NCBI GenBank assembly: GCA_003242085.1
Contig: QBML01000014.1
Span: 62,001-126,000 of the forward strand
Direction: 5' to 3'
Source: Pseudanabaena frigida
GTDB taxonomy: Bacteria > Cyanobacteriota > Cyanobacteriia > Pseudanabaenales > Pseudanabaenaceae
DNA length: 64,000 nt
The notes under the pieces are model-generated. The model worked only from the letters and a program-made list of their open reading frames with translations, made no database searches and was not told where the DNA came from. Below are positions 44,989 to 52,139 of this stretch, in pieces. Numbering within the stretch: the first letter of the stretch is position 1; each line of letters opens with the position of its first letter. The translations under genes and the position numbers were made by a program.

Positions 44989-46716
44989 ATGGTAGGTACA
45001 CTTTCTTCAATTCTGGTTATCGATGATGAGCCTGATAACTTTGATGTTATTCAAGCACTCTTGAGCGATCAGAACTTCATTCTGCATTACTCAAATAGTG
45101 GTGAAGAAGCGCTCGCTAGACTTGATGTATTTCAGCCAGATGTAATTTTGCTAGATGTGATGATGCCGATTATAGATGGTATCGAAGTCTGTAGGCGAAT
45201 TAAGGCTATGCCATTATGGGAATCTGTGCCGATTATTATGGTGACGGCATTGACCTCCAAAATAGATTTAGCTAGATGTTTTGATGCGGGGGCTGATGAC
45301 TTTATCAGCAAACCCGTTAATCGTTTGGAGTTATTAGCAAGAGTGCGATCGATGCTACGCATCTATCAGCAACACAAGCAATTAGCAACTTTTAATACGA
45401 ATCTAGAAGAAACAGTGCAACAACGAACAAATCAGTTGCAAACCATGATTTTTCAAGATTCGCTCACGCATCTACCCAGTCGGGCTTTTTTGTTGAAGAA
45501 TTTGGACAAGATCTTACAAACTGGGGAGTCTTCTTTTGCTGTAGTTTACTTAGACTGCGATCAGTTCAAGCTAGTGAACGGAGCTTTTGGTCATGTGGTT
45601 GGCAATCAATTACTTATTGCAATTGCCGAACGGTTACAGCAACATCTGCGTCATGGCGATATATTGGCACGTACGGGGGAGGATGAATTTTGCTTTTTGT
45701 TACATCAGATTGAAAATACGATCGCAATTGAGCCATTTATCAAAGAAATTTTGCAGAGCTTTGAAAAGTCTTTTATGGTTGCCAATTGCGAGATATTTAT
45801 CACTGCCAGTATGGGTATTGCCCTAGGCAATAGTAATCATCAGTATCCAGAAGAAACCCTACAGGATGCTGATACTGCTATGTACAAGGCTAAGCTCCGT
45901 GGGAAAGGTTGCTATCAGGTGTTCGATCGGCAGATGTCTTCAGCAATGTTGAGCCGCCTGACTTTGGAAAATGATTTGCAACGGGCACTAAAGCATCAAG
46001 AATTTATAACTTACTATCAACCGATCGTCAATCTGCAAACCGAAAAGCTGACTGGTTTTGAAGCACTAGTGCGCTGGCAACATCCTATTCGAGGAATGAT
46101 TTCGCCAGCAGAATTCATTCCCTGTATGGAGGAAACAGGTCTGATTGTGGAAGTAGGAATAGTGGTGTTGAAGCAAGCCTGTCAACAACTTCGTGCATGG
46201 CATCAACTGGGTTGGACAGATCTAAACATGAGCGTAAATCTTTCTGTACGACAATTTTCGTCGCCAACGCTCTTGGCTGATATTGACCAAGTAATTATTG
46301 AAAGCGAAGTTAATTCTGCTCATCTCAAACTAGAAATTACCGAAAGCGCAATTATGGATAATGCTGATGCGGCGATCGCTTTAACTAAGCAATTGCGATC
46401 GCGTCAGATTCAGATCAGTATTGATGACTTTGGCACAGGTTATTCTTCATTAGGTTATCTACATAAATTTCCGATAGATAATCTGAAGATCGATCGTTCT
46501 TTTGTCAATCAGATCCAATCTGGAAATCGTGACTATCAAGTTGTAAACACGATTATTGCTCTGAGCAATCAACTCGAACTGGCGGTTATTGCTGAAGGCA
46601 TTGAGACGAGTCAGCAACTTGAGTGGTTAAAGCAACTTGGCTGTCAGTTTGGACAGGGTTATTTATTTTCTAAACCTCTGATGGCTTCCGAAATTGAAAG
46701 AATTTATCTTAAGTAA
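44989..46716 (+). CDS. REC-GGDEF-EAL response regulator, probable c-di-GMP phosphodiesterase
   Basis: The 575-residue product has a receiver (1-120, LLDVMMPIIDG), a GGDEF domain (about 145-310) and an EAL domain (about 325-570). The GGDEF signature is degenerate, reading TGEDEF near residue 229, although an RHGD inhibitory-type site precedes it; cyclase activity is doubtful, but nucleotide binding may remain. The EAL domain looks active: GFEALVRWQHP (E358), NLSVRQF, ITESAIM, DDFGTGYSSLGYL and KIDRSFV. It therefore probably degrades c-di-GMP when its receiver is phosphorylated by the upstream kinases. Its stop codon lies 6 bases from that of the convergent photolyase gene. Confidence 0.92.
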   Translation: MVGTLSSILVIDDEPDNFDVIQALLSDQNFILHYSNSGEEALARLDVFQPDVILLDVMMPIIDGIEVCRRIKAMPLWESVPIIMVTALTSKIDLARCFDAGADDFISKPVNRLELLARVRSMLRIYQQHKQLATFNTNLEETVQQRTNQLQTMIFQDSLTHLPSRAFLLKNLDKILQTGESSFAVVYLDCDQFKLVNGAFGHVVGNQLLIAIAERLQQHLRHGDILARTGEDEFCFLLHQIENTIAIEPFIKEILQSFEKSFMVANCEIFITASMGIALGNSNHQYPEETLQDADTAMYKAKLRGKGCYQVFDRQMSSAMLSRLTLENDLQRALKHQEFITYYQPIVNLQTEKLTGFEALVRWQHPIRGMISPAEFIPCMEETGLIVEVGIVVLKQACQQLRAWHQLGWTDLNMSVNLSVRQFSSPTLLADIDQVIIESEVNSAHLKLEITESAIMDNADAAIALTKQLRSRQIQISIDDFGTGYSSLGYLHKFPIDNLKIDRSFVNQIQSGNRDYQVVNTIIALSNQLELAVIAEGIETSQQLEWLKQLGCQFGQGYLFSKPLMASEIERIYLK

Positions 46717-46747
46717 GTGATGTTACGTGGAACGCAAATGATAAATC
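46717..46747. repeat. lone family B end forming the 3' end of the photolyase gene
   Basis: The stretch from gtgatgttacgtggaacg through aatgataaatctc matches the right end of the MITE-like element at 8187-8347 (complement) with a few differences. Read on the minus strand it encodes the last eight or so codons and the TAA stop of the CRY-DASH gene, just beyond the stop of the EAL gene. Confidence 0.55.
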
Positions 46748-48198
46748 TCTTCATTTGCTTTTGCGGAAGCAAATAAATCGACAACAGGATGAGGATAATC
46801 GACACCAAGTCGAACATTAAAGCGATTTTGCTCAATGGGTAGAAGCTTCCAAGGTTGATGGACTTTACTTGCAGGTAGAGCCGCGAGTTCTGGGAGCCAA
46901 TGTTTGACATATTCTCCTTGCGAATCATAATCCTGCGATTGCTTATTGATATTAAAAAAGCGGAAGCCTCTCGCGTCGTTGCCAATACCTGCGGTGTAGT
47001 TCCAATTCCCCCAATTGCTGCAAGGATCGTAGTCAATTAGAAGCGATTCAAACCATTCTGCGCCCATCCGCCAATCGATCCCCAGATTTTTGGTCAGGAA
47101 ACTCGCAACATTTTGACGACCGCGATTGGACATAAAGCCAGTAGCAGCAAGTTCGCGCATATTTGCATCAACAAGAGGGAATCCTGTTTTTCCAGTTTGC
47201 CAAAGTTCAAATCTTCTCCAGTCTTGCTTCCAAGGAATATCCATATTGCGTAAGCCTGTGCGATAGAACAAGCGATCGCCATGTTTTGATGCCACAAAAT
47301 GAAAATAATCGCGCCACAGCAGCTCAAAGATCAACCAGTAAGTCGAATCATTAGTAAGTCTGTCGCTTTCGTATTGTTTGACTTGAGCGTATATATAGCG
47401 AGGACTGAGACAACCTAAAGCTAACCAAGGCGAGAATTTGGAAGAGTCGTTAACGTTCAACATGCTATTACGAGTTTGTTTATAAACTTGGAGGCGATCG
47501 CTTTGCCAAAAGTAACGATCTAGGCGCTTTAGAGCTTCAGTCTCACCACCTTTAAACTGCAAAACAGCGCGATCGCAAGGTTCGGGGTCGATTAAACCGA
47601 ATGTCGCTAAATTCGGTATTTCGCCAATATCGAGATTTTTGGGTAATGGACTGAGGTAATCGGGAATGGGAAATGCTTCGCGGATCGTTAACTCAGATTC
47701 TACTTGCTTGCGAAAGTGCGTGAAGAGTTCGGGAAGGTTAGCGATCTCAAAAGGTAAATCATCGCGATGCAATAGTGTATTTCCCCAAAAGCTTTTACTA
47801 ACAATATTTTTTTCTTTTACAGCAGAGCAGAGATGCTTTTCTATATTTTTTTCTTCGCTTGCGATCTCCTCGTGGTAATAAACAGAGCCAATTCCAAGTT
47901 GTTGCGCTAACTCAGGAAGAATATCTTCAGGCTTACCAATACGGACGATCAGATCGGAATTAAGCGATCGCAATTGCTCGCGCAAATTTGCTACGCTCTC
48001 AATCAAGAATTTGGCACGAAATGAGCCAGTTTTCGCAAAGCCAAAGGAAGTTGTGCCAAAGTGACGCGGATCGAAGCAGTAAACGGGAAATACCTGAGCG
48101 CCTGTTTGTCGAGATACCTGAGATGCTCGATATAAAGTCTCGCAGTCGTGCGATCGCAAGTCATTGCGAAACCAAACTAAAATATTTTGATTGTTCAT
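46723..48198 (-). CDS. cryptochrome DASH / photolyase-family flavoprotein
   Basis: The 491-residue product has the photolyase N-terminal alpha/beta domain (ILVWFRNDLRSHD) and the FAD-binding helical domain. FGFAKTGSFRAKFLIESV and WRMGAEWFES are typical of the CRY-DASH subfamily. The FAD-binding region (RELAATGFMSNRGRQNVAS, and DPCSNWGNWNYTAGIGND) is intact. CRY-DASH proteins repair UV dimers in single-stranded or looped DNA and may signal blue light. The gene lies 12 bases after an ABC permease gene on the same strand. Its last residues (about EIYHLRST) come from repeat-derived DNA, so the C-terminus may be altered relative to relatives. Confidence 0.92.
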   Translation of the reverse strand: MNNQNILVWFRNDLRSHDCETLYRASQVSRQTGAQVFPVYCFDPRHFGTTSFGFAKTGSFRAKFLIESVANLREQLRSLNSDLIVRIGKPEDILPELAQQLGIGSVYYHEEIASEEKNIEKHLCSAVKEKNIVSKSFWGNTLLHRDDLPFEIANLPELFTHFRKQVESELTIREAFPIPDYLSPLPKNLDIGEIPNLATFGLIDPEPCDRAVLQFKGGETEALKRLDRYFWQSDRLQVYKQTRNSMLNVNDSSKFSPWLALGCLSPRYIYAQVKQYESDRLTNDSTYWLIFELLWRDYFHFVASKHGDRLFYRTGLRNMDIPWKQDWRRFELWQTGKTGFPLVDANMRELAATGFMSNRGRQNVASFLTKNLGIDWRMGAEWFESLLIDYDPCSNWGNWNYTAGIGNDARGFRFFNINKQSQDYDSQGEYVKHWLPELAALPASKVHQPWKLLPIEQNRFNVRLGVDYPHPVVDLFASAKANEEIYHLRST

Positions 48199-48209
48199 GC
48201 TTTCTTATT

Positions 48210-49151
48210 TTATCGTTCCACAATTTGGAATTGGCGATTGAGCAGGTTCATACTTGCGGAAATGGTGAGGCTAATTGCTAGATAGGTTCCCATAATAATC
48301 AAAATCACATTTACAGGTCTTCCCGTCTGATTAATCGTAGTGGAAGCGATACGATAGATATCGGTATAGCCGATCGCGATCGCCAAACTCGAATTTTTAG
48401 CAATATTCACATATTGACTAGTTAGCGACGGAATGATCACCCGTAAAGCTTGAGGTAAAATAATTTTTTGCATAGTTTGAAAATTATTCATTCCCAATGC
48501 CTTTGCAGCTTCTGTTTGTCCTTTGGCAACAGATAGAATACCACCACGTACAATTTCAGCAATAAAGGCACTGGAAAACATTGTCAAACCTAGGACGAGA
48601 GCACAAAATTCAGAGCTTAAAGTGGTCTTAAGAGCGGCGATTGTGATGCCGTCTTTAGCAAGGGTGGCGAATCCCAGAGAGATACGATCGCTAGCTGATG
48701 GAAGCGTTAAAAAGATTGCTGAATACCAGAAGAATAGTTGTAACAGTAGCGGTGTATTGCGGAGAATCTCTACATAAATTCGCGCAATTTGCTTGAGTAA
48801 CCAATTATTAGAAAGACGAGAAACGCCGACTGTGACACCAACTAAGGTTGCGGAGATAATGCTAACCGCGATCGCCTTTAGCGAATTAATTAATCCAACT
48901 TGTAAAGCGCGAGTGTAACTATCCGAGGCTTTGTAAGGAAAGGGGGAATCAGCAATATCGAAAGATGCAGGATCGCTGAGAAAATCAAAGCTAATCGCCA
49001 ACCCTGAACTTCGCATATTTCTGGCTAACGTATTCCAAGCTAAAATGCTGCAAGCGATCGCGATTGCTAAAAAAACTAACTGAGCGATCGTGCGCCAGTT
49101 CCAGAATTGGTTTTTAAAACTTGTCGCGAATTTCCAATTACTTGCAGACAT
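48210..49151 (-). CDS. polar amino acid ABC transporter permease
   Basis: The 313-residue inner-membrane protein has an N-terminal helix near 22-42, then a binding-protein-dependent permease domain (about 85-305). VEILRNTPLLLQLFFWY is typical of the His/Glu/Gln/Arg permease family, and the EAA loop appears as GQTEAAKALGMNNFQTMQKIILPQAL. It resembles NatG/BztB-type subunits of cyanobacterial neutral or acidic amino acid transporters. The matching second permease, ATPase and binding protein are not in the window; part of the transporter may be encoded elsewhere. An AGGAG site lies upstream of the ATG. Confidence 0.88.
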   Translation of the reverse strand: MSASNWKFATSFKNQFWNWRTIAQLVFLAIAIACSILAWNTLARNMRSSGLAISFDFLSDPASFDIADSPFPYKASDSYTRALQVGLINSLKAIAVSIISATLVGVTVGVSRLSNNWLLKQIARIYVEILRNTPLLLQLFFWYSAIFLTLPSASDRISLGFATLAKDGITIAALKTTLSSEFCALVLGLTMFSSAFIAEIVRGGILSVAKGQTEAAKALGMNNFQTMQKIILPQALRVIIPSLTSQYVNIAKNSSLAIAIGYTDIYRIASTTINQTGRPVNVILIIMGTYLAISLTISASMNLLNRQFQIVER

Positions 49152-49471
49152 CGCTCGAATTACTCCTGAAATGGGTTAATTTTAAGTCTAGTATATCGGC
49201 ACTATACGCTTTACTAGCAATTGATTATGTCGCTTTTACCATAATCCTTAGAACAATACTAAAACCCAACATCGTTTCTACAGCAATTACCGATCGAACG
49301 AACCACAATAAAAATTTTGAAAGCTTTGCGAAGCAAAGCTTTCAAAATTTTTATTGGTTTGGGTTTTGGCGCAAAGCGCTGTAGGTTGTAGATCTTAACT
49401 AGATTGGCGACAGCTATACTAATAATCTAGCTTTTATATCGTGCAAAATATTTGCCCTAGATTTTAAAATT
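49152..49471. repeat. divergent intergenic region with a family D palindrome
   Basis: About 320 bases between the ABC permease and phosphoesterase genes. A perfect palindrome at 49306-49356 has 24-bp arms (caataaaaattttgaaagc) and a GAA loop. aaaacccaac at 49261 and the complement of that word near 49359-49367 form an outer pair, and the right end ttggcgacagctata (to 49418) matches other family D ends. Promoters for both genes must lie around it. Confidence 0.65.
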
Positions 49472-50389
49472 ATGCCAAAGTCATCAATTAAAATTGCTGT
49501 AGTTGGAGATGTTCATGACTTGTGGCAGCCTGTCGAAGATCGCCTTGCGCTTCAGTCTCTAGAAGTTGATTTAGTTCTATTTGTCGGTGACTTTGGCAAT
49601 GAGTCTGTAGAAGTTGTGCGAGCGATCGCAGATATTGACTTACCGAAAGCAGTTATTCTAGGCAATCATGATGCCTACTATAGTGATTCAGATCCAAATA
49701 GCAAAAATCAAAAGAAAAAGAAATGTCCCTACGATCGCGATAAGGAAGATCGCGTTCAGCAACAATTAGATATTTTAGGTAAGCTCCATGTCGGTTACAG
49801 TTGGCTAGATTTTCCTAACCTAAATCTCTCTGTAGTTGGTTCGCGGCCTTTTAGTTGGGGAGGTTCTAAATGGAAAAAAGAGTCCTTTTATCGTGATCGC
49901 TTTAACATCCATAATTTTGAAGAATCGACTCATCGTATTACCAGTGCTGTTGCTAGTACTGCTCATGAAAATATTATTTTCTTAGGGCATAGTGGTCCTT
50001 TTGGGCTTGGTGCTGATGAGTATTCAATTTGTGGCAAAGATTGGAAGCCAATTGGTGGTGACTATGGCGATCCAGATTTTGCCGATGCAATTTCTAAATC
50101 CTATCTAATGGATAAAACAATTCCATTAGTTGTATTTGGACATATGCATCATCATTTGCGACACAATCCTAGTCGGAGTCGTGAGGCGATTGCGACTAAC
50201 AGCATGGGAACAATTTACTTTAATTCTGCTATTACCCCCAGAATTATCAAAACCGATGAGGGCTTACATCGTAACTTTGCGATCGTAACTTTAGAGTCAG
50301 GAAAAGTTAATCAAATCTCTCTTGTATGGCTCAATTCAAGTTTCAATGTAATTCGCGAAAATATTCTATTTGAATTACTCGATAAATAA
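49472..50389 (+). CDS. metallophosphoesterase, TIGR04168-like
   Basis: The 305-residue product has the calcineurin-like metal-binding motifs: GDVHDLW near the N-terminus, FVGDFGNES, the GNHDAYYS motif, LGHSGP, and the FGHMHHHLR motif near residue 225. This matches a cyanobacterial/plastid family of uncharacterised phosphoesterases (TIGR04168). No signal peptide is visible, so it is likely cytoplasmic. Substrate unknown. It converges with the lipoprotein gene across two palindromes. Confidence 0.88.
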   Translation: MPKSSIKIAVVGDVHDLWQPVEDRLALQSLEVDLVLFVGDFGNESVEVVRAIADIDLPKAVILGNHDAYYSDSDPNSKNQKKKKCPYDRDKEDRVQQQLDILGKLHVGYSWLDFPNLNLSVVGSRPFSWGGSKWKKESFYRDRFNIHNFEESTHRITSAVASTAHENIIFLGHSGPFGLGADEYSICGKDWKPIGGDYGDPDFADAISKSYLMDKTIPLVVFGHMHHHLRHNPSRSREAIATNSMGTIYFNSAITPRIIKTDEGLHRNFAIVTLESGKVNQISLVWLNSSFNVIRENILFELLDK

Positions 50390-50427
50390 AGATAGATCGT
50401 TGTGCTGCTTTAGTTTATTGGGCATTA

Positions 50428-50518
50428 AAAACCGAAAGAAGTGCCGCACTACGCGCGGCACTTCTTTCGGTTTTGTTCAAGAAATGATTATGTCCCGCGC
50501 GGAGCGCGGGACATAATC
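50428..50518. terminator. two palindromes between convergent genes
   Basis: The first (50428-50474) has perfect 20-bp arms (aaaaccgaaagaagtgccgc). The second (50486-50518) has 15-bp arms (gattatgtcccgcgc) and a GGA loop, ending right at the stop codon of the lipoprotein gene. Both can act on either strand. Confidence 0.8.
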
Positions 50519-51574
50519 TTATGGATAGATGATTGGAAAATCTTGGATATACTTTCCATCACATTCATACTTTGCTCGAAACTCTTGTAAAACCATGCCC
50601 TCGCCTTCTAATTTATAAGTAGCCGATGAGCCGCAATCGCCTAGACCACGGAACTTAGTGAAATTAGTCATTGTCAGCGATCGCGCATTAAATCTAGGTG
50701 CTCCAGCGATCGAGCGCTCGGTAATCCGCTTGGGCTTTTCGCCTTCTTTGCCTTCTTGGAAGCTATCAAATTGGAGAGCTATAACACGAGGCTTAGGCGA
50801 TTCATCAATCCATAGAACATACTCAAACGCACCTTGATAAGCAGCTAGAAAACATTGAATTTGTACTAAGTATTTCTTGTCAGAGATCTGGAAGGCTTTA
50901 GAACCCATACCTCTTTTACCATCCTCAGCTCGGAAATTGTCTTTGCAAATTCCTAAACTTTCGCGATTTTGTAGTACATATTGCAATGGCTCAGATGTGG
51001 ATTTAGATGTCGTTGGACTATCTGTATTTGTTCGGGCAAGATATCTCAACAACTGCTCCTTGCTCAAGTTTCCATTTGGAAAAGTCACGCGCAAGACTGG
51101 TTCGGGGTTTTGTGTAGTTGGCGCTTCTAGTGCATATACATAGCCATCATTCTTAAATTCGATCGCGCCAACTTTTTGGGGATTATAGTTTATTGCTTCC
51201 ATATCCAACCCACCACTACCATCTTTATTACGACTGATATAATAGCGAGGGCGATCTGGGGCATTATCATCTGCACAAATATAAATTTTGTAATTAGAAG
51301 TCTCTCCATAGGCATAAGTTACTTTTGATTTACCACAGGTAAGATTATCTTCAAGGTCTTTGATATCACCTACAGATATTGCCTTGGGCGCTTCACTATT
51401 CGGCTTTTGGGATGTTGGAGTAGCACTAGGAGATGGAGTAGAAGTTTTAGACGTTGGGGTAGTGGCAAGCAAATTATTCGGTGATGGAGATGAGTTTGTC
51501 ACCTCTGGATTGCCACATCCAAGCAATGTAAAGCTTGCTAATACTGTGATTAAACTAGTTCGAATTTGCAACAT
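50519..51574 (-). CDS. lipoprotein with DUF1176-like C-terminus
   Basis: The 351-residue product starts with a lipoprotein signal (lipobox LLGC, lipidated cysteine at about residue 20), then a Pro/Ser/Thr-rich linker (about 25-65). The body includes CGKSKVTYAYGETSNYKIYIC, and the C-terminal part (about 195-351) ends FRGLGDCGSSATYKLEGEG and RAKYECDG, which resembles the DUF1176 family. It is probably anchored in a membrane and exposed to the periplasm. Paired cysteines suggest disulfides. Function unknown. Confidence 0.75.
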   Translation of the reverse strand: MLQIRTSLITVLASFTLLGCGNPEVTNSSPSPNNLLATTPTSKTSTPSPSATPTSQKPNSEAPKAISVGDIKDLEDNLTCGKSKVTYAYGETSNYKIYICADDNAPDRPRYYISRNKDGSGGLDMEAINYNPQKVGAIEFKNDGYVYALEAPTTQNPEPVLRVTFPNGNLSKEQLLRYLARTNTDSPTTSKSTSEPLQYVLQNRESLGICKDNFRAEDGKRGMGSKAFQISDKKYLVQIQCFLAAYQGAFEYVLWIDESPKPRVIALQFDSFQEGKEGEKPKRITERSIAGAPRFNARSLTMTNFTKFRGLGDCGSSATYKLEGEGMVLQEFRAKYECDGKYIQDFPIIYP

Positions 51575-51838
51575 GAGTCCCGATCCTTAAAGCCTTGTTC
51601 TTTAATAATTTAAAAAGATCAATATCTCTTTAATCTTTTGACGATTTATACTAGGAATTTGGTTCCTGTAGTGACTGAACTTAGCAAGAAATCCAGAAAC
51701 TTAAAACCATTAAATAAGGTTAGCATCACTCTACTTTGTACTTAAATAAACTCAAGTTGTCTTTAGGTTAAATCAAACAGATCCTCAATAACTTTTTGAA
51801 ATAGCCGTTCTAGCTGTTTTAATGTAATTTTTTGTAAA

Positions 51839-51929
51839 TATAGCAATCCCAAACGGTTTGTGGAAGCGCACCGCTTCGGCGTGAGCTTCCACAAACCCAA
51901 AAATATACAAATCATTTAGGACTGCTATA
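51839..51929. repeat. short inverted-repeat element, family A
   Basis: A 91-bp element with ends tatagcaatcccaaacgg and the complement of tatagcagtcctaaatgattt. Inside is a hairpin ggtttgtggaag...cttccacaaacc. It matches the element at 8102-8177 at both ends but has a different interior. The 565-base region 51575-52139 upstream of the lipoprotein gene holds this element, a double family D element and no gene. Confidence 0.65.
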
Positions 51930-51939
51930 ACAATAAACG

Positions 51940-52084
51940 AGATAGCTAGGACAAATTAAAACCCAAATAAATAGAGGTGGTGCTTTGCGCCGCCTCTATT
52001 TATAACGCAAGAGATAGTTAGGACAAATCAAAACCCAAAAGATGAGTGGCAGCGCTTCGCGCCGCCACTCATCTTTTGGGTTTT
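51940..52084. repeat. tandem family D elements, one degenerate
   Basis: Two units begin gagatagctaggacaaatt (51940) and gagatagttaggacaaatc (52011), each leading into aaaaccc. The first core (51958-52003) has lost the outer 3' arm. The second (52030-52084) has 26-bp arms with one mismatch and a TTC loop. It follows the cruP stop codon and probably terminates that gene. The degenerate unit shows how such elements decay. Confidence 0.65.
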
Positions 52085-52139
52085 AGCTTCTAGTGATTGT
52101 AGATTGCTGGCTAAGCGGAGTCGAAGCCTAGAATTATTG

